This document shows positions 1-7,496 of a stretch of 40,401 nucleotides of DNA, one piece after another (the first letter of the stretch is position 1; every line of letters starts with the position of its first letter). Source of the DNA: CAZDQL01 sp964507325 (GTDB lineage: Bacteria; Planctomycetota; UBA1135; GCA-002686595); contig CAZDQL010000060.1 in assembly GCA_964507325.1 (NCBI GenBank), positions 1 to 40,401 of the forward strand, in the 5' to 3' direction. A model generated the notes under the pieces. It saw only the letters and a list, made by a program, of their open reading frames with translations. It made no database searches and was not told the DNA's origin. The position numbers were made by a program, and so were the translations under genes.

Positions 1-183
1 GGGATGGCGCTGGTGGAGCGGCTGGTGGTGGGCGACCTTGCCCGCTCGGTGTGGGTGCGGCTCGTGTTGGAACGGGATGGGACGCTGGGGAGCGAGGTGA
101 TGCGGTGGAGGGTACGGACCGATTGCCCAGTCTGCGGCGCGACGGGGAGGGGGGATCGGTTGCTCGGGTCGGGGGAGGAGTAG
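1..183 (+). CDS. C-terminal end of an unknown protein (5' end outside window)
   Basis: Frame 1 is open from the first base of the window to a TAG at 181-183. An ATG at 4 could start a 59-residue protein, but the frame is open upstream, so it is more likely the tail of a longer gene. The translation has a hydrophobic amphipathic beginning (MALVERLVVGDLARSVWV) and a short knuckle-like motif, DCPVCGATGRGDR, with two cysteines. No second Cys pair follows, so a complete zinc site is not visible here. I do not recognise the family. The frame choice rests on length and codon use only. Confidence 0.4.
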   Translation, partial: GMALVERLVVGDLARSVWVRLVLERDGTLGSEVMRWRVRTDCPVCGATGRGDRLLGSGEE

Positions 184-716
184 GGGTGGCCCGCGCTGCG
201 CGCTGCAACCTCTTGGGGGACAACCTGGATACGACCATCGTGAGCTCCCACACCCTCTCGAGGGTTCTTGGCGCCGGTACGGTGAGTGTCCATCCCCGCC
301 GTGCCGCTCTCCGGGCCGCGCAAGCCGCGCGCCAGGGGACTTCGGGGCCGCCGCGAAGCCCTCGACCGCGCAAGCCAGGGGAGGACTGGCCGTCGAAGTG
401 ACCGCCAGCGGCGAGCTGACCGCCGTAGGCCACATTCCCCTCATCGAAGATCGAGAACCGACGAGCTGGTGGGCGCGGCGCGCCGAGGGCTTTGGATTCG
501 GTCGCGGAGTGCCCGGATCCCGGAAGCGAGACCGTCACCTCATTTCCCAACACCAGCACTCGAGCCGTGCGGCAGGCGGGGTTCGGCACGAAGAGCAATC
601 CTAGGGCTGGAGCACGCCAGGGGGGGGCTCCTCGATTCGGTCTGCAGTCGGCAGAAAGTCGAAGAGCGATGACACGAACGGGGGGGCTGCGCGACCCATA
701 GGAAGAAGGGGCTCCT
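184..716. other. Intergenic stretch with no supported gene
   Basis: About 530 bases separate the first stop codon from the first sigma factor. Several overlapping reading frames are open, but their translations are Arg/Pro/Ser-rich low-quality sequence typical of non-coding frames in GC-rich DNA. None has a convincing ribosome binding site or domain. The last 20 bases carry a purine-rich GGAAGAAGGGG that serves as ribosome binding site for the gene at 717. I see no RNA gene here. Confidence 0.5.
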
Positions 717-1313
717 ATGACTCTCCGGACCTCCCCGCGCATCCCGAAATCGACCCCTCTCGATTTCGAGACACTCTTCGAACACCTTCGCCCGAAGCTC
801 AGCGGCTTCGTAGCCCGCTACCTGGGCAACTGGAGCGGCGATCGCCTCGCCCATGACGTCGAAGACCTCCTCCAGGAGAGCTGGGTGGCGGGGCGGGAGC
901 AGTGGAGCGGGTTCCGCGGAGAGAGCAAGGCGTCGACCTGGCTCATCTCGATCGTCCGCAACAAGACGGTCGACTTCATCCGGTGCCGCAGTTGGGAGGC
1001 GGAGTTCCCGTCCACCCTCGAGAGCGACGAGACCGTCGAGCTCCTCACGCGCGAAGGCTCGCCGGAGGAGATGGCATCGCTGCACGAGGTCCAGGTGGCC
1101 TGCGAGGAGGCCCTCGAGATGCTGACGCCCGCGCAGCGACGCACCTTCGACGTCATGCTGCAAGGGCTCCCAGGCGCGGAGTCGGCGGCGGCGGCCGGCG
1201 TGAAGGTCGAGACCTTCCGCGTACAGGTTTGTCGGCTGCGCAAGCGGCTCCGCGAGCTGCTGGCGGCCCGCATCGGAGAGGAGATCTTGCCGGCGCAAGT
1301 GGGTGCGGGGTAG
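717..1313 (+). CDS. ECF-type RNA polymerase sigma factor
   Basis: This 198-residue protein has the two-domain layout of extracytoplasmic-function sigma factors, which direct RNA polymerase to a small set of promoters. Region 2 is visible around residues 45-85 (DVEDLLQESWVAGREQW, then STWLISIVRNKTVDFIR). Region 4 follows around residues 135-185 (LTPAQRRTFDVMLQG, then VETFRVQVCRLRKRLREL, the helix-turn-helix). The start at 717 is supported by a GGAAGAAGGGG site just upstream. A second sigma factor begins 7 bases after the stop codon, so the two are probably co-transcribed. No anti-sigma factor is adjacent, and the regulator is not visible from the sequence. The family is clear; the target promoters are unknown. 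Confidence 0.9.
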   Translation: MTLRTSPRIPKSTPLDFETLFEHLRPKLSGFVARYLGNWSGDRLAHDVEDLLQESWVAGREQWSGFRGESKASTWLISIVRNKTVDFIRCRSWEAEFPSTLESDETVELLTREGSPEEMASLHEVQVACEEALEMLTPAQRRTFDVMLQGLPGAESAAAAGVKVETFRVQVCRLRKRLRELLAARIGEEILPAQVGAG

Positions 1314-1320
1314 GTGCGAG

Positions 1321-1863
1321 ATGGAGGAGAGCTGGGATCTGGTCCAAAGGCACCGCCAAGACGAGCAGGACCTCATTGCGGTCCTGTTCGAGTGCTTCCA
1401 CGGGCTGGTTGCATCCACATCTCGACGCCTCTCGGGCGGCAAGGTCGCGGAGGAGGATCTCGCTCAGGAGGTCTTTCTGCGGCTGCTCCATTTGGCTCGC
1501 AGTGGACGATTCCCCCGCGCACCCATTCGTGCTTGGCTATTGCTGGTCACCAGGAACGCGGTCTTCTCCCGCCTGCGGACGCTCGGCTCGCGGCCGAAGA
1601 TGGTGTCCGCGAGCACCGCGGACGACGAGGTCGAGACCCTCGTAGAGCGCGCTGCTGCCCGTGACTCTGGTCCGCTCCAGGACTTGGGTCACGCCGAGTT
1701 CCTGGATTGGCTCTCCACAGCGCCTCCCCGACTCCAAGCCGTCTACGACCTGCGGCGCGATGGGGAGCCGATCGAGACGATCGTAAAAGCCACTGGGAGT
1801 TCGCAGAGCACAGTGCACCGGGACTTGACGGTGTTGCGAGGTCGCCTGACCGAGTTTCTCTGA
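1321..1863 (+). CDS. Second ECF-type RNA polymerase sigma factor
   Basis: This 180-residue sigma-70 family protein has region 2 near residues 40-85 (VAEEDLAQEVFLRLLHLA, then RAWLLLVTRNAVFSRLR). Region 4 lies near residues 130-178 (LDWLSTAPPRLQAVYDL, then STVHRDLTVLRGRLTEFL). An in-frame GTG at 1303 would overlap the previous gene, but the ATG at 1321 gives the expected N-terminus. It lies 7 bases after the first sigma gene and the two differ strongly in sequence, so they are not a recent duplication. Tandem ECF genes with no recognisable anti-sigma factor are unusual. The next genes downstream are the small acidic ORF and the YACGF-family genes, which may be their regulon, but this is only inferred from position. 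Confidence 0.85.
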   Translation: MEESWDLVQRHRQDEQDLIAVLFECFHGLVASTSRRLSGGKVAEEDLAQEVFLRLLHLARSGRFPRAPIRAWLLLVTRNAVFSRLRTLGSRPKMVSASTADDEVETLVERAAARDSGPLQDLGHAEFLDWLSTAPPRLQAVYDLRRDGEPIETIVKATGSSQSTVHRDLTVLRGRLTEFL

Positions 1864-1988
1864 TTCTGCGCAACGCTTGCACCTCTCGCCCGACCCAAGC
1901 AGTGAACGAACGAGGCGGTCCCGGCACCGCTCACAACTGACAAGCCCGCAAGGACGCCTCGCAGAGGCACAACCCCAAGCACGAACCG

Positions 1989-2186
1989 ATGAGCTACACC
2001 GACAAGAAGCACTCGCAGCCCTACGACGGCGACTACAGCGAAGACAAGAAGCAGGCGTACTACGAGCCCGAGCAGACCTCCGAGTACGCGGACGCTCCGG
2101 AGTACTCTGCTGAGCCGGAGAAGGCGGACTACGAGGCTGGCCAGGACAACGATTACGAGAAGGAGGACGAATACCAGACCGGCTAG
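1989..2186 (+). CDS. Small acidic Tyr-rich disordered protein
   Basis: This 65-residue ORF has an extreme composition. Ten residues are Tyr, about a third are Asp or Glu, and there is no Leu, Ile, Val, Phe, Trp, Cys or Arg. It reads as repeated short units around Tyr (PYDGDYSEDKK, YYEPEQTSEY, DAPEYSAEPEK, NDYEKEDEY). Such a composition implies an intrinsically disordered chain with no signal peptide or membrane segment. It sits 125 bases after the second sigma factor and is followed by a strong hairpin at 2235-2263, which favours a real transcription unit. No Shine-Dalgarno is evident. The function is unknown. It could be a spurious frame, but composition this consistent is uncommon in non-coding frames. 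Confidence 0.55.
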   Translation: MSYTDKKHSQPYDGDYSEDKKQAYYEPEQTSEYADAPEYSAEPEKADYEAGQDNDYEKEDEYQTG

Positions 2187-2234
2187 ACGGCCCGCCGAGC
2201 GAGCATCCACGCGGGGGAGCGGCCCACGCCCCAG

Positions 2235-2263
2235 GCCCCGGTCGACACCCAATCGACCGGGGC
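2235..2263 (+). terminator. Hairpin after the small acidic ORF
   Basis: A perfect 11-bp inverted repeat (GCCCCGGTCGA at 2235-2245 and its complement at 2253-2263) encloses a 7-base loop. It is followed by TCTGTGTT, only weakly T-rich. It lies 48 bases after the stop at 2186 and before the next gene, consistent with transcription termination or attenuation. Confidence 0.55.
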
Positions 2264-2319
2264 TCTGTGTTCGCCCTGGATCCTGCGGCCTAGACTTCCA
2301 TCCACCACCCCCCCTGCAC

Positions 2320-2481
2320 ATGATGACCCACCAGCGACCGGGCGGGGATCTGATCTCCGCCGCAGAAGCAGACCGTGCCGTCGAAGCGGCTGTCGGAACC
2401 CGTGGCAGCGAAACCCAACCTGGCCAGCCCACCACCAACCCCGAACCCCAAGACGCCGAAGACGATGAGCCTTCCCGCTGA
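2320..2481 (+). CDS. Possible 53-residue leader ORF overlapping the next gene
   Basis: A frame from ATG 2320 (a second ATG follows at 2323) encodes 53 residues and ends at TGA 2479-2481. It overlaps the first 17 bases of the YACGF-family gene in a different frame. The product starts MMTHQRPGGDLISAAEA and ends in an acidic tail (PQDAEDDEPSR). No ribosome binding site stands out. The overlap would allow translational coupling to the gene at 2465, but there is no independent support. The competing view is that this is 5' untranslated sequence. Confidence 0.25.
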   Translation: MMTHQRPGGDLISAAEADRAVEAAVGTRGSETQPGQPTTNPEPQDAEDDEPSR

Positions 2482-3136
2482 GACCGTCGCGATCGCCCAC
2501 CAGCTGCATGCCCAGTTGGACGAGGATGGGAGGTATGCGAGCGTGGTCGAGCCGGTGCTCGAGCGCGCCGAGGTACTCGTTGGAAGGGGACTCCTGGAGG
2601 AGTTCGGGCGCGAAGGTCAGCGTGACGCTCGGCGCTACGCCTGTGGGTTCTTCGTCGAGAAGACCCAGCGTACCCTGGATCCCGATCGACGCGCCCACGC
2701 CTGGCTCTTCGAACGGGAGCACCTACGCGCCCTGCGCTTCGTCGCGACCCACAGTCTGGATGGTTTCGTCGAGGCCGCCAGAGCCGAGGAGCACGCACCC
2801 GCCCGCGCTTGGGCTGAGGCTGCGATGGCCGGCGACGATCCCGCCCATCGGCTGCTGCCCGAGTACTGGGCCGAGGACGTGCGCAGGGTCGCCTCGACCG
2901 AAGAGAACTCCCTGGGGGACCTGAGCGAGTTGGAGCGAATCTGTCGGCCTCGGCTCGACGATCGCGGATTCCGAGCCGCATACCTCTACGGGCTCGGGCG
3001 GAGCCTGCGACAGGTCGACGACGAGCTGGAGAGGAATGGCGGTGTCCTCGGGCGTCTCGAGGGGCTCGAAACCGCTCGAGCGGCCAATCCCGGTTCACCT
3101 CTGGGCGGCATCGCCGCCCCGCGCTCCGAGCGGTGA
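2465..3136 (+). CDS. YACGF-family protein, copy 1 (unknown function)
   Basis: This 223-residue soluble protein is clearly homologous to the gene at 3490-4062. Shared blocks, in order, are RRYACGFFVEKT (near residue 60), an L-x-REHLRALRFVA segment (near 85), a WAEAAM-x5-DP segment and RPRLDDRGFRAAYLYGLG (near 160). The core looks mostly helical, with no signal peptide, membrane span or known catalytic motif; the single Cys of YACGF is conserved between copies. The ATG at 2465 is preferred over a GTG at 2375, because the extra 30 residues would be Pro-rich and have no counterpart in copy 2. The C-terminus after residue 190 (ARAANPGSPLGGIAAP) is also unmatched. I do not recognise the family. It follows the two sigma factors and may be in their regulon. 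Confidence 0.7.
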   Translation: MSLPAETVAIAHQLHAQLDEDGRYASVVEPVLERAEVLVGRGLLEEFGREGQRDARRYACGFFVEKTQRTLDPDRRAHAWLFEREHLRALRFVATHSLDGFVEAARAEEHAPARAWAEAAMAGDDPAHRLLPEYWAEDVRRVASTEENSLGDLSELERICRPRLDDRGFRAAYLYGLGRSLRQVDDELERNGGVLGRLEGLETARAANPGSPLGGIAAPRSER

Positions 3137-3238
3137 GTGCACGGCAGGCCGCCGCCCGGACGAAGACCCAGATTGGGGAATCGCTGTAATGGACGGGCCC
3201 CCCGCACGACCTAGTCATCGATGCGAAGGACTCCAGGG

Positions 3239-3376
3239 ATGATCGGGACGAACCAGCAGGATGGACCCAGTGGACCCAGCCGGGCCACCAGCGACACCCG
3301 CCTGACCCCGGTTCCCTTCCTCCGCGTTCCGCGGCCCTACTCCTATCGCTACTACGCCAAGGACCGCGGCGACTAA
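3239..3376 (+). CDS. Small 45-residue ORF with Tyr-rich end
   Basis: ATG 3239 to TAA 3374-3376 encodes 45 residues. The first half is polar and the end is basic and aromatic (RPYSYRYYAKDRGD). It lies between the two YACGF-family genes and is followed after 22 bases by a perfect hairpin (3399-3428). This is the same arrangement as the 65-residue Tyr-rich ORF before copy 1. A purine-rich GGACTCCAGGG precedes the start. The two small proteins do not align beyond their Tyr content. The ORF is plausible but short. Confidence 0.4.
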   Translation: MIGTNQQDGPSGPSRATSDTRLTPVPFLRVPRPYSYRYYAKDRGD

Positions 3377-3398
3377 CCGGCAACCCCGAATCACCAGA

Positions 3399-3428
3399 GT
3401 CCGCCGCGGTCCGTTGGCCGCGGCGGAC
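3399..3428 (+). terminator. Hairpin after the 45-residue ORF
   Basis: A perfect 11-bp inverted repeat (GTCCGCCGCGG at 3399-3409, complement at 3418-3428) has an 8-base loop, TCCGTTGG. There is no T tract. Its placement 22 bases after a stop codon and about 60 before the next start suggests a terminator or attenuator. Confidence 0.55.
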
Positions 3429-3489
3429 CTCTCGCGGTCCACCGGGTCATCGACAGCTACTCGCGGCGATCTCTCGCAGACCCACCATC

Positions 3490-4062
3490 ATGACTATGAC
3501 CGCACAACCGCCCGGAAGGGGCCAGCTCACGCGAAGGATGCAGCGCATCGCGCTCCAGACTCTCCAGCTGGTACGCCATGGGAACACGCCCCATCTCCTC
3601 AACAAGCTCAGTGAGGACCTATTCGGAATCGAAGCGACCAGAGCCTTCTCGAGACGCCACGAGGACCCGACTCCCTACGCGTGCGGATTCTGCGCTGAGA
3701 AAACGAAGGTCGTCCTACCCCTCGGACATCCCGCGGGAAGAACCCTCCTCGCTCGCGAGTACCTGCGCGCGCTGCGCTACGTGGCACGGGAGTCGTTGGC
3801 AGGGCCGGTCAACGGCCACCAGCGCCAGGCGGCCCGACGATTCGCAGACTGGCTGCAAGCCGACTCACTGGATCCCTTCGAGTGGGCCAGACGGCGTCGG
3901 GAGGAGTCCGGGACCTCGGAAGTGTGGGAAGAGGTCCGCGCCCGCCTGGATGATCGTGACTTCGGCTACGCGCTCCTCTACTGGATCGGAGCGGGGATCC
4001 GACACCAGGATGAGCTGCCGGGTATGGAGTCACTTCTCGAAGCCCTGCGGTCGCCCGACTGA
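3490..4062 (+). CDS. YACGF-family protein, copy 2 (unknown function)
   Basis: This 190-residue protein is a paralogue of the gene at 2465-3136. It carries the same blocks: TPYACGFCAEKTK (near residue 63), LLAREYLRALRYVARESL (near 85), RRFADWLQADSLDPFEW (near 113) and RARLDDRDFGYALLYWIG (near 150). It differs in a basic N-terminus (RGQLTRRMQRIALQTLQLV) and in a second Cys two residues after the conserved one (ACGFC). The start at ATG 3490 has another ATG two codons later. No transmembrane segment or known enzyme motif is visible. Divergence between copies is high while the core is kept, suggesting an old duplication under selection. The function is unknown. Confidence 0.75.
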   Translation: MTMTAQPPGRGQLTRRMQRIALQTLQLVRHGNTPHLLNKLSEDLFGIEATRAFSRRHEDPTPYACGFCAEKTKVVLPLGHPAGRTLLAREYLRALRYVARESLAGPVNGHQRQAARRFADWLQADSLDPFEWARRRREESGTSEVWEEVRARLDDRDFGYALLYWIGAGIRHQDELPGMESLLEALRSPD

Positions 4063-4077
4063 AGCATGCGACGAAAC

Positions 4078-4096
4078 GGGGCACACGGGGTGCCCC
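4078..4096 (+). terminator. Hairpin after YACGF copy 2
   Basis: GGGGCAC at 4078-4084 pairs with GTGCCCC at 4090-4096 around a 5-base loop, 15 bases after the stop codon of copy 2. It lacks a T tract but is well placed to end the transcript of this block. Confidence 0.45.
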
Positions 4097-4399
4097 CACT
4101 GGCGGTGAATGGAAGTTCTTCTGCGTCCTCGACCGACTCCCCGCCGCCACCGGGACGAACTTCAAGGCAGGCTCAAGGGAGCAGGCGACTCGCTGCGGCT
4201 GGCCATCCTGCATGGGCCGGAAGGAGCGGCAAGTCTGCCCTAGCCCTGACTATCCATGAGCGTCCGCCCCAGTGCGCGCCACGGCGGAGTTGGGGTGTGC
4301 TGGGATGAAAGCCCATGAGTAGTCCGGGCCAAGACCAACTCCAGGCCGTGAGTGAGATCCTCCGGGAGGAGAGAGGTCACCGCTTCGAGGGAGCCGAGT

Positions 4400-4639
4400 A
4401 TGCGACACCTCGACGACGAGCACCCCGAATCGGTGAACGAGTGGGGCATGCCCATCGCGTTCGTCACTGGCAGGCTGCGGTCGGAGGATCGCCGGCTCTG
4501 GTTCGAGTTACTTCAGGAGAGACACACTGGTCTCGGCCTGCGAGTGCTGGCGCTTCCGGTGCGGGGGCGCCATCTCGGTCCCTGCCCACGCCAACGCAAG
4601 GCCTATCGCCGCTACGGGTGCCCCCGCCCGGGCGGATGA
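4400..4639 (+). CDS. Doubtful or decayed ORF in the 4063-4825 gap
   Basis: The 760 bases between 4063 and 4825 hold no confident gene. The best frame runs from ATG 4400 to 4639 (79 residues), preceded by a GAGGGAG purine run. Its first half reads like protein (MPIAFVTGRLRSEDRRLWF, ELLQERHTGLGLRVLALPV), while the rest is Arg/Pro-rich. A second frame starting at ATG 4315 also reads well at its beginning (MSSPGQDQLQAVSEILREE) and then degrades where the first improves, as if one gene had been split by a frameshift near 4390-4410. It may be a remnant. No family is recognised. Confidence 0.3.
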   Translation: MRHLDDEHPESVNEWGMPIAFVTGRLRSEDRRLWFELLQERHTGLGLRVLALPVRGRHLGPCPRQRKAYRRYGCPRPGG

Positions 4640-4825
4640 TGAGGCTGTTGTCCGAGTGGTTCTTGATTACCACCCCTTGGATGCAGTGAGCCTCGACCCT
4701 CGGTGATGGGACGGCCACGACCGTCAGGACCCACCCGATCTCCTGGGTGTTGCCAGTGTCCCCAGGATCGCCATGAATCCGAGTTTGCCATCCACCCACA
4801 GGGAGCGCTCCACCGATAGAGGTCG

Positions 4826-6025
4826 ATGCTTCGCCACGCCCCGGACTCCGCACCCATGACCGACACCCGGATCCTACGCGCCACCCTGCAAACCGCCGGC
4901 GCCGCCGTGGTCGCCTTCGGATTCCTCTGCGCGCTGGGCTTCTTCATCGACCTCCCCCACACTCCGACCGCCGGCGCGACGACCCGCTCCTCTGTCCGGG
5001 TCCACTGGCAGCGCAAGACCTTCGAGCCGGGGGCGTGGCCGGTGGAGTTTCCCGAGGAGGGGCGAGCGCTGGTCGAAGCCTGGGAGCCCTGGGCGCGCGT
5101 CGCGGGATACCGCATGGACCTCACGAGCGACCTGCGCGTGATGCACCTCAGCTCCGCCCGCCACAACCGCTCGGTCCGCCGGGTGGAGGGGCGCATCGAG
5201 GACACCCTCGAGGCGTTCGACGCGCTGACCCAGATCGCCACGGACGAGCGCCGCTCGCGCGGGGACGACGCCCTCCCCGAGCCGCAGGGGCGACGCGCAG
5301 CGACCGTCGTCCTCCTGCGCCTGCACGAGCGCGCCGACTACCTGACCGCCCTCGATTTCCTCGCAGAAGGTCACCCCTACCTCGCCGACTGGGCCTCCGG
5401 CGCGGGATCCGGCTCGGGATTCGTCCTGCGCCGGCCGCTCTGCGCCGCTTGGATCGAGAACAACCGCCAGGTCGAGGAGTGGCGACCGGAGAACGAGCTC
5501 GTGAACCGCCTCGCCAACTGCTTGACCCACGCCCGCTTCGGGGAGCCGCCCTACTGGCTCGGGCAGGGGACGGCCTGGAACGTCGAGCTGGAGGTCTGCG
5601 GCTCGATCCACTGCTTCCCCTTCCGCAATGGCTTCGTCGGGGTCGAGGAGCACGACGGGTGGCAGGCGACCCTGAAGGACGCCTACCGCAAGCGCAAGGG
5701 CCTCGTGCTGCGCTGCGCCGACTTCGCGGTGTGGGAGCGCGGGACGTACGACGACCTGCAGGCAGGCATGGCCTGGGGGATGGTGGCCTTCCTCGCGGAA
5801 CACGCGCCCGGGAGCCTGGGCGCGGTGCTGCGCGAGCTCGGCACGCTGCAGCGCAGTGGAGCACGCCGAACCCACGCCGACGGCTCGTGGGAGGTGGTCG
5901 CCGGCTATCAGGTCCCGGCGGAGGCCCAGCACGAGGTCCTCACCAGGCTCGCCGGGAGGGAGCTCTGGCAGGAGTGCACGCGCTTCTTCCAGGAGGGGAA
6001 GCGCTATCGCAGGTTCAGGCGCTAG
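4826..6025 (+). CDS. Membrane-anchored gluzincin-like protein lacking the catalytic motif
   Basis: This 399-residue protein has one N-terminal membrane anchor (AAVVAFGFLCALGFFIDL, residues 26-43) and an otherwise soluble, presumably external, body. Near residues 228-252 it reads LVNRLANCLTHARFGEPPYWLGQGTAWNVE. This matches, by eye, the region of peptidase-MA/DUF1570-type gluzincins where HExxH is followed by PxWLxEGLAEY. Here HE is replaced by NC and the glutamate of EGLA by Gln, so a zinc-dependent peptidase activity is not expected. The ATG at 4826 has AGAGG just upstream; ATG 4856 is an alternative that still includes the anchor. It is flanked by a gap and a convergent lipoprotein gene. 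Fold assignment is moderate; the exact role is unknown. Confidence 0.7.
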   Translation: MLRHAPDSAPMTDTRILRATLQTAGAAVVAFGFLCALGFFIDLPHTPTAGATTRSSVRVHWQRKTFEPGAWPVEFPEEGRALVEAWEPWARVAGYRMDLTSDLRVMHLSSARHNRSVRRVEGRIEDTLEAFDALTQIATDERRSRGDDALPEPQGRRAATVVLLRLHERADYLTALDFLAEGHPYLADWASGAGSGSGFVLRRPLCAAWIENNRQVEEWRPENELVNRLANCLTHARFGEPPYWLGQGTAWNVELEVCGSIHCFPFRNGFVGVEEHDGWQATLKDAYRKRKGLVLRCADFAVWERGTYDDLQAGMAWGMVAFLAEHAPGSLGAVLRELGTLQRSGARRTHADGSWEVVAGYQVPAEAQHEVLTRLAGRELWQECTRFFQEGKRYRRFRR

Positions 6026-6031
6026 TGCTCT

Positions 6032-7372
6032 CTACGGGGATGGGCAGTCGAGGGTCATCTCGATCGGCATGATGATCCCCTGCTGCGCGACGAGGGTCTG
6101 GGAGGGATCCGCGGCGTAGTAGGGGCCATTGACCTTGAAGCGCAGTGACGGTTCGACCCAGGTCGCTTCCACGACCTTGAACGGGTGAACCTCCAAGGGG
6201 GTGGGCGAGTCGTGGAAGAAGGCCACCGTGTAGACCCTGCCCGGTTCGATGGTGACGTCTCCGCCGAAGTCCACGTGGACCGCGGTCTGTCCCGATCCTC
6301 CGGCGCTCAGGACCGCGCTGCGTTCGTGCTTCTGGCCCGTGTCGTCGATGATGCGCGCGGTGATCGCGACGTCGTCGGTGGAATGGGGGACCACTGCGAG
6401 CAGGCTGACCTTCTGAACGTCTTGGGGGCCACCACCGGCGACCTCGATCTCCAAGGCGTGCATGCCGTCCCAGGACGAGGGCACCTTCTTCGTGACGGCA
6501 TTGGAGAACCACGCGCTGCCGGGGCGGGCGAAGCTGGTCGTCGGATTCATGAGGCAGTCCTCGTGGTACAGACCCACGTCGTCGATGAACAGCTTCTCCC
6601 CTCCGATCGCGATCGAATCGAAGTTGCCCGTGACGATCAGGTAGCCACGTTCGGCGTAACCCGACAGCTCAGTGACCGTCCGGACCTCGACGCCGCCGAG
6701 GTTCTGACCGACCAGGTCGGAGAAGGCATCTGCGGTGTAGGCCTGGCCGTCGACGTTCAAGTAGACGTCTCCGCCGAAATCGCCGTAGCGGAGCATCGCG
6801 CCTCGCAACTCGTAGTGCTTGAACTCGATCGCTGCCAGCTTCAGCATCAGCTCCATGTTGCCCGCGGGTCCGGTCCCACCCATCCAGCTCTTGATCCCAT
6901 TGCGGACGCGGATCTCCCCGTCGAGCTCGACCTTCTTCCCGCTGACGATCGGGATCATGTCGGTCCAGCGGTCGGCCAAGGTCGGTGGGTCGAGCTGGAC
7001 GAACTCCGGACCGGTCCAATCTAGCATGGCCTGCCCCTCGTTGCTCGGCAGGTTGGGATCGTATTCCGGCAGCGTCGCAAGCTCGACCTCGTACACGATC
7101 GTCCACGTGTAGCGGTGCGTCTCGGGCGGGTGCCAGAGATGGCCGCGCGTCGATTTGGGTAGGGCAACGGGGTTAACCGTCGCCGTGTACACGGATCCGA
7201 CCGAGTAGTTCTGGAAGTCGAAGTAGTCGAAGGTGGGATCCCCCATGCTATAGAGGACCCGCATCTCTAGGGGGGCGTCCTCTTCGATGGTCCTCCGGGG
7301 CGTCAACTCGCAGGCGGAGACGAGACCGAGGAAGACGGCGATTGCCAAGGGACGCAAGGCGCGCTTCGTCAT
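6032..7372 (-). CDS. Hypothetical lipoprotein
   Basis: This 446-residue exported protein begins MTKRALRPLAIAVFLGLVSAC, a typical signal peptide with a lipobox-like LVSAC. A GAGGAG ribosome binding site sits seven bases before the ATG, which decides this start over an in-frame ATG or GTG upstream at 7408. The mature part is beta-rich and Gly/Asp-rich. It contains YGDFGGDVYLNVDGQAY in the middle and a C-terminal region (VHVDFGGDVTIEPGRVYTV) that resembles a beta-sandwich adhesion or carbohydrate-binding fold, without a recognised family signature. It converges on the gene ending at 6025, with only six bases between stop codons. The substrate and function are unknown; the envelope location is well supported. 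Confidence 0.8.
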   Translation of the reverse strand: MTKRALRPLAIAVFLGLVSACELTPRRTIEEDAPLEMRVLYSMGDPTFDYFDFQNYSVGSVYTATVNPVALPKSTRGHLWHPPETHRYTWTIVYEVELATLPEYDPNLPSNEGQAMLDWTGPEFVQLDPPTLADRWTDMIPIVSGKKVELDGEIRVRNGIKSWMGGTGPAGNMELMLKLAAIEFKHYELRGAMLRYGDFGGDVYLNVDGQAYTADAFSDLVGQNLGGVEVRTVTELSGYAERGYLIVTGNFDSIAIGGEKLFIDDVGLYHEDCLMNPTTSFARPGSAWFSNAVTKKVPSSWDGMHALEIEVAGGGPQDVQKVSLLAVVPHSTDDVAITARIIDDTGQKHERSAVLSAGGSGQTAVHVDFGGDVTIEPGRVYTVAFFHDSPTPLEVHPFKVVEATWVEPSLRFKVNGPYYAADPSQTLVAQQGIIMPIEMTLDCPSP

Positions 7373-7496
7373 GTGATGCTCCTCATCAATTGCCCCCGCG
7401 GCGCACATGCACGCCGCAGTGGCTAGTCGGATTGGACGGCGAAGAGCCGAGTCTACGCCGCGATCGGCGCCTCGACAGGGAAAAGAGAGCCTGTGG

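Noticed and set aside
51..701. Several overlapping plus-strand reading frames before the first sigma factor
   Set aside because: Arg/Pro/Ser-rich translations, no domain, no ribosome binding site and mutual overlap; they look like chance frames in GC-rich DNA.
1743..3383. A 546-codon minus-strand frame
   Set aside because: It runs antisense through the small acidic ORF and a YACGF-family gene, is Arg-rich and has no family resemblance; the plus-strand genes are supported by paralogy.
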